From Chloroflexota bacterium (GTDB lineage: Bacteria > Chloroflexota > Anaerolineae > Anaerolineales > Villigracilaceae), in NCBI GenBank assembly GCA_013112685.1, contig JABFGC010000001.1, forward strand, positions 1,302,001-1,366,000: a stretch of DNA of 64,000 bases, written 5' to 3'. Both the position numbers and the translations under genes were made by a program. This document shows, in pieces, positions 36,081 through 44,782 of the stretch (the stretch's first letter is position 1; each line of letters opens with the position of its first letter). The notes below the pieces were generated by a model, which was not told the origin of the DNA, did no database searches, and saw only the letters and a list, made by a program, of their open reading frames with translations.

Positions 36081-36889
36081 TTTGCCTTCGGTTTTCGGGC
36101 TTTGCGATCCGTGTCCCGGGATTCATCCTGCTGGATGGTGTACCCATATCCTTTGATTGTTTTTATGAAGGCGGGTTCCTGCGGATCCGGCTCAATGGCT
36201 TCGCGCAGATTTTTGATATGGACACGGACCAGGTCTGCGCTGCCCGCCGTATTTGGATAATCCCACACTTCCTCCAGGAGCAGGGAAGGCGAGAATATCT
36301 TGTTCGGATGAGACATGAGATGATACAGCAGGGCGTATTGGACCGGCGTGACCCGGAACTCGCCTTTGATCGGGCTGGAAAATATATAAGTTCGGGTGTT
36401 CAGGGAATATTCACCGATTCGAAGAATGTGGCTGTCCGCCGCCTGGTTAATAGGAAGAGTCTTCTGGCTGGCGTCTTCGGTTTCAGGATTTGACGCCTCC
36501 TTCCTGACATTGTTTTTGGTCCGGCGCAGGATGGCGATGACCCGCAGAAGCAGTTCGTCCACGTTGAAGGGCTTACGCAAGTAGTCGTCTGCGCCCAGAC
36601 TCAAACCGAGGATGGCGTCCTCGGGTTTGATTTTTGCGGTCAGGAATAAAATGGGGACTTCCTTGAGAATTGGGTCTTCCCTCATTTCCCTGCAAACCGT
36701 GAACCCGTCCATGCCCGGCATGATGACATCCAGGATCACCAGGTCGGGCACCTTGCGATGAGCGGCTTTCAATCCAGCCACGCCGCTGTTCGCCATGTTG
36801 ACGTGAAATTCTTTTCCACGCAGGCAGCGTTCAATCGTCCTTGCTACAATGTCGTCGTCTTCAATAACCAGAATATTCGAAGCGTTCAT
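36077..36889 (-). CDS. OmpR/PhoB-type response regulator
   Basis: The 270-residue protein has a receiver domain (ILVIEDDDIV, phospho-acceptor Asp in LVILDVIMPGMDG, Lys in YLRKPF) and a C-terminal winged-helix trans_reg_C domain (FRVTPVQYALLYHLMSHPN, DLVRVHIKNLREAIE, IKTIKGYGY). The start at 36889 (MNASNILVIED) follows AAGGA. It precedes and overlaps the kinase. An 8-bp inverted repeat GGTTATCC/GGATAACC at 36949-36970 lies about 60 bp upstream and could be its operator. Confidence 0.92.
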   Translation of the reverse strand: MNASNILVIEDDDIVARTIERCLRGKEFHVNMANSGVAGLKAAHRKVPDLVILDVIMPGMDGFTVCREMREDPILKEVPILFLTAKIKPEDAILGLSLGADDYLRKPFNVDELLLRVIAILRRTKNNVRKEASNPETEDASQKTLPINQAADSHILRIGEYSLNTRTYIFSSPIKGEFRVTPVQYALLYHLMSHPNKIFSPSLLLEEVWDYPNTAGSADLVRVHIKNLREAIEPDPQEPAFIKTIKGYGYTIQQDESRDTDRKARKPKAK

Positions 36890-36910
36890 CCTTTTTGATC
36901 TCCTTGGCAA

Positions 36911-37578
36911 GTGGGTTTCTGACGACCAGCCGGAAACCTTTTACCGGCGGTTATCCAGGTGGGGATAACCTTGTGAAAATAAAGAGTTCACTGCCCTGGC
37001 TGTGTTTTGTGAAATGATTCCGTCCGGGATATGCCTGTGCGAAAAATCAGGCGCAGGCGCATCCGGGTCCGGTTGCTGTCGGTTTGGGGGGTGTGGTTCA
37101 CAGTGACAAACTCCGCCCTGGTTTCGGAGGTGGGTGAAAACGGTTGAGTGCGTTGTTGAGATGATGCAATCTTTATGATGCTTTACCCACCCGGAAGAAA
37201 GCGCAGTTCGGGAGAGACCTGACAGGCAAAATTGTTAAGGGGCCATGACAGTTTAAAAACTGCTCACGCGGTAAAACGTAGCCTCTCAACCTCTGTTCTG
37301 AGTCTCTGCGATGTGGAATGCCCGAATACACAGAATGACGACATTATATATCTAATTAACCCATTGCGCAACTCCAATTTTGCCTTCGCTATGGCTTTCC
37401 CAAAGTCGGGCGAGTCTTGTTCCAATAACCTCCACCCTCATTCTAGGGGCTTAGAACGCCAAGACGTCGCGATCCTCACTTTTTTCTTAGCGCTCTCCGC
37501 GCCTTGGCGGTTCAAAAGAGTAATCGCAGTCTAAATTGAGAAAACCATGTCCATTTGCGGGACGCAGAAAAAAGTCAC
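36911..37578. other. Noncoding stretch upstream of the acyl-CoA dehydrogenase
   Basis: It is 668 bp long. Apart from the dyad at 36949-36970 I see only a decayed inverted repeat (ACGCCAAGACGTCGC near 37460 and CGCGCCTTGGCGGTTC near 37500). A 100-codon open frame at 37232-37534 has no ribosome site or recognisable domain. Confidence 0.5.
36949..36970. promoter_or_regulatory. Inverted repeat upstream of the two-component operon
   Basis: GGTTATCC, loop AGGTGG, GGATAACC. The perfect dyad in the upstream region suggests an autoregulatory operator, but this is not proven. Confidence 0.35.
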
Positions 37579-37606
37579 TTGTATATTGCCTCTGCATGTC
37601 TATAAT
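37579..37606 (+). promoter_or_regulatory. Sigma-70-type promoter for the acyl-CoA dehydrogenase gene
   Basis: TTGTAT at 37579-37584, 16 bp, TATAAT at 37601-37606. The start codon follows 17 bp later with GGAGGGA between. Confidence 0.6.
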
Positions 37607-37622
37607 GAAGTACGGAGGGAAC

Positions 37623-38863
37623 ATGCCGGATGCGATATTGACCTCAGGACAGCTGGCTTTGCGCGATGAAGCGCGGACGTTTGCGCGCGAGGAAGTGCCG
37701 CGCCAGTTACTGCTCGATATGGATGCGGACAAGGTTCGTTATCCGCGCGGGTACGTGCAGAAACTCGCGGAGCGCCGTTTGCTCGGAGTGCGCTTCCCGC
37801 AGGAGTGGGGTGGGCGCGGATTGGACTGGTCGCACGAGGCTCTGGCGCTGGAGGAAATCGGCGTGCTGGGAGCGAGCCCGGCATGTTTGTTCTCCCTGCC
37901 GTCCATTGTGGGAGAGGCGATAAACGTCTTTGGTTCGCGCGAACAAAAGGAAACATATCTCAAGCCGATTCTCGCCGGGGTAATGACCGTCGCCGAGGCG
38001 TTGACCGAACCACGCGGCGGCTCGGACTTTTTCGGCGCGGCGGCAACCGCAAGGCGGGAGGGGGATTGCTACATCCTGAACGGGCAGAAGCGATTCATCG
38101 TCGGCGCAGAAGGCGCGGATTTATTCCCTGGTCTACGCGCGGACAAATCCAGACGCATCGAGCCACAAAGCCATCAGCGTATTCCCTGGTCGAGCGCGGA
38201 GAGGGACTGGAGGTACAGCACGTCTACGGGTTGATGGGCGCGCGCGGCGGCGGGACGGGGCGGGTTTACTTCCGCGATGTGCGCGTGCCTGCCGCGAATC
38301 TCATCGGGCAGGAGCACGGCGCGTACGAAGTCTTCAACCAGATGATGATCCCCGAGCGGATGACCAGCGCGGCTGGCGCGCTCGGACTTGCCCGCGCCGC
38401 GTTGGAGATTGCCGCGCGCTATTCGGACCGGCGCAAAGCCTTCGGGCAGAAGATCCGCGAGTTCGAGGGAGTCAATTTCAAGGTCGCCGAGAGTCTGACG
38501 CGCCTCGATGCGGCGCGCGCGCTGGTGCGTGAGACGGCGCGCATCATTGATTCCATTGGCAACTCGAACTACGTCCGCCGCATGGTATCCGAGTCGAAAA
38601 AGTTTGCCACCGAGACTGCCTGGGCGGTGGTCAACGATGCGATGCAAATCATGGGCGGGATTGGGTATACTAACGTCTATCCCATTGAACGGTTGCTGCG
38701 GGATGCCCGCCTCATGACCATCTGGACGGGCACGAACGAGATCATGAACCTGGTCATCCAGCACGAGTATTTCAGGGAACTTCTCGCCCAACCGCTCTCC
38801 GCCCGTGATGTCGAAGCGGATGCGCCAAATACAGATGTGGACGGCGAGAAAGTGTATGAGTGA
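37623..38863 (+). CDS. Acyl-CoA dehydrogenase (two apparent frameshifts)
   Basis: An FAD enzyme that makes the trans-2,3 double bond of acyl-CoA. Seen in order: N-terminal helical domain ([20 protein letters not shown]), the flavin region ([37 protein letters not shown]), and the C-terminal helices ([56 protein letters not shown]). Breaks at 38126-38128 and 38184-38186 are both TTCCCTGG where TTCCTGG fits ([26 protein letters not shown]). The reconstructed length is about 412 residues. The catalytic Glu would lie in the IERLLRD-WTGTNEI area. No fatty-acid genes are adjacent. Confidence 0.9.
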
Positions 38864-38864
38864 G

Positions 38865-38959
38865 TAACTCACCTTACGCACCCTCACCCCCGTCCCCTCT
38901 CCCAGCGGGAGAGGGGTGAAGGGGTGAGGGGAAAGGAACTGCGTAACATGAGTGAGTAA
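38865..38959. repeat. Repeat family B, copy 2
   Basis: It begins 2 bp after the acyl-CoA dehydrogenase stop. Ends TAACTCACCTTACGCA and TGCGTAACATGAGTGAGTAA form terminal inverted repeats around the hairpin CCCCTCTCCC-AGC-GGGAGAGGGG. It is nearly identical, in opposite orientation, to the copy at 44783-44873. Confidence 0.85.
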
Positions 38960-38975
38960 GGCAGGTCTGCGAGGC

Positions 38976-39731
38976 ATGTTGCATTTCTTCGTATTGGCAA
39001 TGCTCCTATTGGCGGGCTGCGGGCAGAAGACGGACCCGACGGCCTCCCCGCTTGAAGAGGATGCCTTCACTCAGGCGCGGCTTGAGTTGGTTGAAAATGA
39101 TATTGAAGGGGCTGGTATTATGAACAAGGATGTTTTACGCGCCATGCGGGCTGTCCCGCGCCATAAATTCGTCCCCGGGGATTATCTCGATCAGGCGTAC
39201 GAGGATCACCCACTTCCCATTGGATACGGTCAGACCATCTCCCAGCCGTTCATCGTGGCGTGGATGACCGAGTTGCTGGAACTCAAGCCCGGCGAAAAGG
39301 TTCTGGAGATCGGCACCGGTTCGGGCTATCAGGCGGCTGTCCTGGCGGAACTGGGCTATGTGGATGTTTACAGTATCGAGATCGTCCCCGAACTGGCGGA
39401 GAGCGCCGAAGCGCGCCTGGAGGAATTGGGCTACGACCGGGTCCGCATCAAACAGGACGACGGCTACTACGGCTGGTCCGCGTATGCCCCCTTCGACGCC
39501 ATCATCGTTACCGCCGCGCCCGACCATCTCCCCGCGCCGCTCGCAGATCAACTGGCGGAGGGCGGGCGGATCGTCATCCCCATCGGTCCGCCGGGTTTTT
39601 ATCAGAGTTTGTGGAAGTTCGTCAAAGAGAACGGGGAATTGAAGGCGTACAACCTGGGCGGCGTGGCGTTCGTGCCGTTCACCGGTCCGGGGATCGAAGG
39701 ACATCAGGTCGAGCCGACCTCCACGCCATGA
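38976..39731 (+). CDS. Lipoprotein with protein-L-isoaspartate O-methyltransferase (PCMT) domain
   Basis: The 251-residue protein starts MLHFFVLAMLLLAGCGQ, a lipoprotein signal with lipobox LLAGC. The PCMT domain follows: VPRHKFVPGDYLDQAYED, LPIGYGQTISQPFIVAWMTE, then the SAM site VLEIGTGSGYQAAVLAE, and IVTAAPDHLP, all family signatures. PCMT repairs L-isoaspartyl residues in aged proteins and is usually cytosolic. A lipoprotein anchor puts it outside the membrane, where SAM should be lacking. An in-frame GTG at 38952 lies inside repeat B. It overlaps the converging gene by about 50 bp. Confidence 0.82.
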   Translation: MLHFFVLAMLLLAGCGQKTDPTASPLEEDAFTQARLELVENDIEGAGIMNKDVLRAMRAVPRHKFVPGDYLDQAYEDHPLPIGYGQTISQPFIVAWMTELLELKPGEKVLEIGTGSGYQAAVLAELGYVDVYSIEIVPELAESAEARLEELGYDRVRIKQDDGYYGWSAYAPFDAIIVTAAPDHLPAPLADQLAEGGRIVIPIGPPGFYQSLWKFVKENGELKAYNLGGVAFVPFTGPGIEGHQVEPTSTP

Positions 39732-42183
39732 GCCACGCGCCCGCGTAACACAGCGCGCCAATCCTTAACACCCAACTGAAGCCGAACGTCAGAGCCAACA
39801 GAGCGGATAGAATGGATGCGACCACAGACGCCGCGCCGTTCACCGCCCAAACCCAGGGAATGCTGACGTCTTGCGCTTCATTTTCTGGACCCTGGACCTG
39901 TTCCCGTTTCATCGAGCGGATCCCCGCCGGGAAGGGGATTCCCATCAGCAAGCCGAGCGGCGAAAGGATCAGGATGGTCAGACCAAGCCGGATGGACAGA
40001 GGCAAGCCCAAGGTCAAAGCAAAGAGGCGGGGAAGCAAGGCAGGGATGAGGAGCGTGAGAATTACGAGAATTGCCAGCGAGAGTCGAAGAGGCAGGCGGT
40101 CGTTCCATCGGCTTCCCAATCCAGAAAAGAAAAGCAGGGAGAACAGGACGGCGGTGAAAGCATAGGCGGGATTGCCGAGATAGAGGATGAAACGCTGGAG
40201 CAGGGGGATTTCAACGAGAAGGAAAGCGAAACCGAGCAAGCCGAAGTAGAGGAGGCGGCGGAGGGAGAAAGGGGTGTTGCGTGGTGCGTGTTTCATTATC
40301 TTGGAAATTTCATTGCGAGGGTGTTTTTCCCGAAGCAATCTCCTGATCAATAGATTTTCCCAAATCGCGACTGGCAAAAAAATAAGTATAGCGGCGAGGA
40401 TGATGGCGAGAGCGAGCAACGCCACGATGACGAAATATCCCGCGCCGCCGAAAGGCTGCCATGCCCTGCCAAACTCGGCAATGACCTGCGGCGCTTGCAC
40501 CCATTTGAAGTAATGCCCGAAGAAGGGATGGTCGTCGGTGGGCGGGCGGACATCGTACTCGTATTCGTCGTAAAATTTTTCGCGGGGATCGGCATTGAGG
40601 AAGTTCAGATAGGTTTGATAGTACTTTGACTCGGGCAGGATGTTGTATTGATTTGTTTCTTCGGCTTGGACGTCGGGCGCATAAGTGAGATCGAAGGCGC
40701 GCTCGGCGAGGAAAGCGCGAATGGAGGTCAATTCATCGGAAGTGAACGCGCCGTTTTTGACGAGGATGGTCGCGGTGTTGAAGCCGCGAAACGCGACGAT
40801 TTGCGTGCGCGGATCCGCATCGGTTTTTTCCAAAGCCGTGACCGCCAATGCGAAGAGACGCAGGTCTTCGCTAGGAGGGTCTTGAAGCCAGCGTGTGGCA
40901 GCCAGCAATCCGTCGGGCGTCAGATGCGCCAGCGCGTCGCTGAACGATTCGACCGTGTAACGATAGTCCTCCGCCAGCGTGTATGCGCCCGAACGCACGG
41001 GATGAAACGAAGAAGCCAGCGAAAGAATGATCACATCGTATTTTGATTCTGCGCGGCGAAGAAAACTTCTGCCGGACTCCACACGGACTTCCACGCGCGG
41101 GTCGGCATAGATCGGCGTAACCGCCACGATGAGCGGATTGATTTCGACGGCGGTGACTTCACCCGAACTCAGCGTGAGAGCGGTGAGAATGTCCAAGCCG
41201 CCGCGCGGTTCGAGAATCAGCACGCTGGCTTGGGGCTGGAGATGAAGCGCAAGGGAATTGGGGAGGAAAGAGGCGAAGGCAGAGTCGGATGAGGGTTGTG
41301 AGGATTGGAGGATGGGGCTGAGGTCATTGCCATCCACAAGCAAACCATCGAATGGCGGGAGCGGTTCGAGATAGCGATAACTGAGTCCGGGCAATGAATG
41401 GATGGCATTGCTTCGCACCACATCCACGTGCGAGAAGGCATTCCACTGGCGATGGATCACAGCCGCACCAGGATTTTGCAGGGCATACGAAAGACTTTTA
41501 TACGGCGAAATGCGGAGTTCAAGAAACGTGAACGAAGAGTTGCCGGTCAACCGCAAGCCGAGGTCGAGGAGGGAGAAGAGGAAGAGGGCGGAGATTGAGA
41601 GAAGCAGAGAATTGGAAAATTGGCGGGGGCGGAAGGATGAAGTCATGCCAGCCAGCGACGCGAAGGCGATGCTGAGAGTCACCATCCCCTCCGCGCCGAG
41701 GAACGGAGGGGCAACCAGCGCAACGATGCAGCCCATCGCTGACCCAAGCAGGTTGACCGCGTACGTTGTCCCCGCAGATTGCGGAAAGGCGTTCAACAAA
41801 AATCCGAGCGCCATGCCGCTGAAGAAGAACGGCGCGGCGAGGGCGATGTAATGCAGGATGAGAATCCATACCTGGCGGCGGTCCCAGGCGATGCTGAATG
41901 AGTCAAAGGGCAGGTGGTTGGTCAGCAAAAAAGCGGTCAACATGCTGACGCCCACTCCAAGTGCCAGTTGGCTCAAACGCTTTTTGGGATTCTCTTTTTG
42001 AAGCGCAGGGAAAATGGTCAGCGCCGTGCCGCTCGCCCCAAAGCCGAGCAGGGCGATGCTGACGATCATGAAGGCGAAATGATAGAACTGCGCCACCGAG
42101 AACAGGCGCGTCAGGTTGATCTCGAACGCCAGCGTGGCGGCGGAGAGGAGGAAAAGACTTAACATGGCCGCATTGGATATCAT
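39679..42183 (-). CDS. Membrane-integrated spermidine-synthase-like protein
   Basis: The 834-residue protein has about seven N-terminal membrane segments (FLLSAATLAFEINLTRLF through about residue 225), a central Rossmann SpeE-like domain (GGLDILTALTLSSGEVTAVE, INPLIVAVTP, YDVIILSLASSFHPV), and about seven C-terminal segments. Such fusions are common in bacteria with no assigned reaction; polyamine synthesis should not be assumed. It reads without breaks over 2.5 kb. About 45 bases of repeat family A lie inside the coding region at 40309-40352 (residues about 611-625), without disrupting the frame. Confidence 0.75.
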   Translation of the reverse strand: MISNAAMLSLFLLSAATLAFEINLTRLFSVAQFYHFAFMIVSIALLGFGASGTALTIFPALQKENPKKRLSQLALGVGVSMLTAFLLTNHLPFDSFSIAWDRRQVWILILHYIALAAPFFFSGMALGFLLNAFPQSAGTTYAVNLLGSAMGCIVALVAPPFLGAEGMVTLSIAFASLAGMTSSFRPRQFSNSLLLSISALFLFSLLDLGLRLTGNSSFTFLELRISPYKSLSYALQNPGAAVIHRQWNAFSHVDVVRSNAIHSLPGLSYRYLEPLPPFDGLLVDGNDLSPILQSSQPSSDSAFASFLPNSLALHLQPQASVLILEPRGGLDILTALTLSSGEVTAVEINPLIVAVTPIYADPRVEVRVESGRSFLRRAESKYDVIILSLASSFHPVRSGAYTLAEDYRYTVESFSDALAHLTPDGLLAATRWLQDPPSEDLRLFALAVTALEKTDADPRTQIVAFRGFNTATILVKNGAFTSDELTSIRAFLAERAFDLTYAPDVQAEETNQYNILPESKYYQTYLNFLNADPREKFYDEYEYDVRPPTDDHPFFGHYFKWVQAPQVIAEFGRAWQPFGGAGYFVIVALLALAIILAAILIFLPVAIWENLLIRRLLREKHPRNEISKIMKHAPRNTPFSLRRLLYFGLLGFAFLLVEIPLLQRFILYLGNPAYAFTAVLFSLLFFSGLGSRWNDRLPLRLSLAILVILTLLIPALLPRLFALTLGLPLSIRLGLTILILSPLGLLMGIPFPAGIRSMKREQVQGPENEAQDVSIPWVWAVNGAASVVASILSALLALTFGFSWVLRIGALCYAGAWLMAWRSARPDVLRSPDR
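40309..40352. repeat. Repeat family A-related fragment inside a coding region
   Basis: TTCATTGCGAGGGTGTTTTT..CCCGAAGCAATCTCCTGATC resembles the left arm of repeat A (ATGTCGTTGCGAGGGTGTT..CCCGAAGCG). It is translated on the minus strand as a charged loop (LREKHPRNEISKIMK) between membrane segments. Confidence 0.55.
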
Positions 42184-42605
42184 GGGCTCTTCTGTAATTG
42201 ACGGGAAAGAGTCTCAACACAAAGGGCACCAAGTCCACAAAGGGGGGAAGGAACGGATTTTATACTCGTTTTCTTCGTGACCTGCTATGAAAATAGGCGG
42301 ACTCTGCAAGTTCTCTTGCGGAATTCCAGAAGTAGAACTTCTGGACTCCTTTTCATCCTTCGAGTGAAACTCGTTTCATACTTTGTGGACTTCGTATTTG
42401 CCAGTACCTGGCACAGGTAAAAATGATCTTCCTGTTAAAAAACGGTAGAACCATATCATACAAAGCGGCGTGGTCCGCTGTTTTTTCGACAGGCGCAGAA
42501 TGACCTGTCCTCGTCTGATTGTACAACCTTCGAGAGCAAATGCGGATGTTGGCATTGCATCCCGCTGTGCCAACTTATTTTGTCAGTGACTGTGCTTGAA
42601 CCGAC
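42184..42605. other. Noncoding stretch with repeat C
   Basis: This 422-bp region holds repeat family C copy 1 and little else. The 65-codon open frame at 42376-42573 on the minus strand shows no domain or ribosome site. Confidence 0.5.
42283..42376. repeat. Repeat family C, copy 1 (double-hairpin element)
   Basis: TGCTATGAAAATAGGCGGAC leads into a degenerate GCAAGTTCTCTTGCGG hairpin and a perfect CCAGAAGT-AGA-ACTTCTGG hairpin, then TTTTCATCCTTCGAGTGAA. It is the inverted partner of 56066-56148. Confidence 0.75.
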
Positions 42606-42920
42606 CTATACCGTCCGCCAGGCTTTGCTGTTTGGGGATAATGTCAGTCTGAATGTGTAGCCGCTAAAGCCGAGCCGGGCATGGACGTTTTCGTGCCCAT
42701 CAGCCGCCATGTCGAGCACGGGGAACATGGAGCCGAAATCGGTGTGCAGCTGCCAGGTCCTGCCCGCGTCCGGCGAGACGTAGACCCTGCCGTCCAGTGT
42801 GCCGCGATAGTGACTGCCTCCAGCCTGCGCTTCGATGGACAGGTTCGCCGCTTTCCCCAGCGGCAGGAAAAGGATAGTTGACATCAAGCCGCTCAATTTC
42901 AAAAAGTCGCGTCGGTTCAT
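42606..42920 (-). CDS. Small Tat-signal protein with one BNR-like repeat
   Basis: The 104-residue protein has a twin-arginine signal (MNRRDFLKLSGLMSTILFLP). The mature part of about 75 residues includes YVSPDAGRTWQLHTDFG, a single sialidase-type BNR/Asp-box-like motif, and ends FSGYTFRLTLSPNSKAWRTV. BNR motifs normally come in sets that build beta-propellers, so one copy may mean a truncated or oligomeric protein. It lies downstream of the collar operon with repeat A copy 2 between. Confidence 0.6.
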   Translation of the reverse strand: MNRRDFLKLSGLMSTILFLPLGKAANLSIEAQAGGSHYRGTLDGRVYVSPDAGRTWQLHTDFGSMFPVLDMAADGHENVHARLGFSGYTFRLTLSPNSKAWRTV

Positions 42921-42975
42921 GGCTGTTCCTCTGGCAGACCCTAAAGGTCCTCAAAACCTTTTTGCTGCCGTACAA

Positions 42976-43056
42976 ATGTCGTTGCGAGGGTGTTCTCCCC
43001 GAAGCGCTGTTTTGCGAGGCGGTTCCGGTCAATCGGAGGTTGCCGCGCAACGACAT
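42976..43056. repeat. Repeat family A, copy 2
   Basis: ATGTCGTTGCGAG at the left end and CGCAACGACAT at the right end are inverted repeats. Outside them TGCCGTACA and TGTACGGTA form a second inverted pair, so the element may extend to about 42962-43074. Confidence 0.78.
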
Positions 43057-43106
43057 AATAAACACGATGTACGGTAGAGAACAAAACCTTTCAGGGTCTC
43101 TCTTTG

Positions 43107-43634
43107 TCAACTGCGCGGCGGGAATACGCCCTGCATTGCGATGCAGAAGTTCAGCGTGAGATAGGGCATCAGGTTGTTGTGGGGAGCGTCGCCGCCTGCG
43201 GGCGCCAGCATCTGAGGCGCCATGGATACCAGCCCGCCGATGTTGGCTGTGTACGCATTGCCGCCCGACGAACGCGCCAATACCACCGCCGCAGATGGAG
43301 CCTGCACGTCGGCGGGATCCGCCGCGTCGGCGCGCAGGGCGTGGGTATGCGATGGGATTTCGGATTCAAGCAGGGTCACGGTTTCAGTGCCGCCGGTTTC
43401 GCCCAGATCATGAAGCGACAAGCCGGGCCCCTGACCGGGGTGCATGGGTGCGCTTCCCTGCAAGTCGGGAAGGGCAAAGGTGCTTTTGCCGTCGCCGCCG
43501 TAGGTTGTGCCAAGCAGGGCGAAGAGCGCGGTGTTCTGACTAATCGGCAACAATTGCCCGTCGCAAAAAGCCCAGCCCTTGGGAGCAAAGTTGAACGGAA
43601 AGATGCGGATTTCAGCCACAAATGGATCTGCCAT
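43107..43634 (-). CDS. Phage tail collar domain protein (third copy)
   Basis: A 175-residue protein starting MADPFVAEIRIFPFNFAPKG with GWAFCDGQLLPISQNTALFA, LLGTTYGGDGKSTFALPDLQ, the tail-collar (PF07484, MdpB-like) signature, and ending PYLTLNFCIAMQGVFPPR. The family occurs at phage tail-fibre tips and in many free-living bacteria as small secreted or surface proteins of unknown function. No Sec signal is seen. It starts 11 bp after the second copy, and GGAGAAC precedes the ATG. Confidence 0.85.
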   Translation of the reverse strand: MADPFVAEIRIFPFNFAPKGWAFCDGQLLPISQNTALFALLGTTYGGDGKSTFALPDLQGSAPMHPGQGPGLSLHDLGETGGTETVTLLESEIPSHTHALRADAADPADVQAPSAAVVLARSSGGNAYTANIGGLVSMAPQMLAPAGGDAPHNNLMPYLTLNFCIAMQGVFPPRS

Positions 43635-43645
43635 GATGTTCTCCT

Positions 43646-44150
43646 TTAGGTCGGCGAGGGGAAGATGCCGAATAACGATATGATGAAATTGATGCACAGG
43701 TACGGCTGGAAGTTGGTGTGCGGCTGGTCGCCGCCAACGGGGGGAAACCGCCCGGGGATGCAGGCTGGCAGTGGGCGCTTCTGCCACGTAGATCTTCACC
43801 GCCGCCGATTCGCCCGTCACGTTTCCGCTCGGAGCGTTGGAACTGCCGGGCCCGGTTGAGGCAAGCAGAGGGTGGGAATGAGCCGGGATCTGATTCACAG
43901 TCAGCGTGATTTCCTCCACGCCGCCGTTCTCCGCCAGGATGACTCCGTTGCCCTGATGGATCGGAACGCGCCCGCGCAAATCCGGCAGGGCAAAGGTGGA
44001 TTGTCCGTCTCCGCCGTAGGTCGTGCCGATGAGTTGAAAGAGGGTTTCGTTCTCCGAAATCGGCAGGAGTTGTCCTTCGCAGAACAACCAGCCTGCGGGG
44101 GCGAAGTTGCCCGCGAACATTCGTATTTCGCCAACGTAGGGTTGCGCCAT
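43646..44150 (-). CDS. Phage tail collar domain protein (second copy, apparent frameshift)
   Basis: It starts MAQPYVGEIRMFAGNFAPAG with GWLFCEGQLLPISENETLFQ and LIGTTYGGDGQSTFALPDLR. The frame breaks at 43754-43757 (one C too many on the coding strand); restoring it gives PTASLHPGRFPPVGGDQPHT and NFQPYLCINFIISLFGIFPS, a typical end. The reconstructed length is about 168 residues. AGGAGAC precedes the ATG. Read without correction it would fuse to the third copy into a false 400-residue product. Confidence 0.82.
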
Positions 44151-44214
44151 GATGTCTCCTTGGTATCTGATCAAACCGCTCACACCGCCTTGAGCGGAAT
44201 ATAGAAAGTTTCCT

Positions 44215-44712
44215 TTAGTTCGGGCTGGGGAAGATGCCCTGCAGTGCAATGCAGAAGTTGAGCGTGAGGAACGGCTGGCGGTTTTCGTGTGCCTGACTGC
44301 CGCCCACATTGGTCACGGAAGCCGGGCTGAGGGCGGCGAGATTATCCGCCGTGCGGTAGACGTTGGAGGCGGAGGCGAGCGGCGCGTTCGTGGGGTTGAC
44401 CGCATCGCCCAGGTTCGACGACGCCTGCGTCACGTGCGTATGGGTGGGGAGTTCGGCGATGCTCAACGTATGAGCATTCTCGCCGCCGCGCTCACCGAGC
44501 GTGTGTCCGCTTCCTTCGTGGATGGGGACACGGGCGCGCAGGTCGGGCAGGGCGAAGTTGACGCGTCCATCGCCGCCGTAAGTTGTTCCCAATAAAGAGA
44601 ACAGCGCCTGGTTCTGGTTGATCGGCAATAACTGACCGTTGCACAACGCCCAGCCTTTGGGGGCAAAGACGAAACTCATGATGCGGATTTCTGCGAGGAA
44701 GGGTTCTGCCAT
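44215..44712 (-). CDS. Phage tail collar domain protein (first copy)
   Basis: The intact 165-residue protein has MAEPFLAEIRIMSFVFAPKG, then GWALCNGQLLPINQNQALFS, LLGTTYGGDGRVNFALPDLR and the C-terminal QPFLTLNFCIALQGIFPSPN. The three copies share the same plan, with most variation between the LPDLR block and the C-terminus (the likely exposed face). AGGAGAC precedes the ATG. It follows repeat B copy 3 and the giant gene. Confidence 0.87.
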   Translation of the reverse strand: MAEPFLAEIRIMSFVFAPKGWALCNGQLLPINQNQALFSLLGTTYGGDGRVNFALPDLRARVPIHEGSGHTLGERGGENAHTLSIAELPTHTHVTQASSNLGDAVNPTNAPLASASNVYRTADNLAALSPASVTNVGGSQAHENRQPFLTLNFCIALQGIFPSPN

Positions 44713-44782
44713 TTTGATGTCTCCTGTTGTGTTGACTGGGGGAGGGACCGCGAGCAGCGCGTCCCTTCCTTTTATAAATTAT

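Noticed and set aside
37232..37534. 100-residue open frame upstream of the acyl-CoA dehydrogenase
   Set aside because: It has no ribosome site or recognisable domain, and part of it is decayed inverted-repeat DNA.
43107..44712. Prophage or contractile injection system remnant, based on tail-collar domains
   Set aside because: No tube, sheath, baseplate, capsid, terminase, integrase or attachment site is present, and the neighbours are host-type genes.
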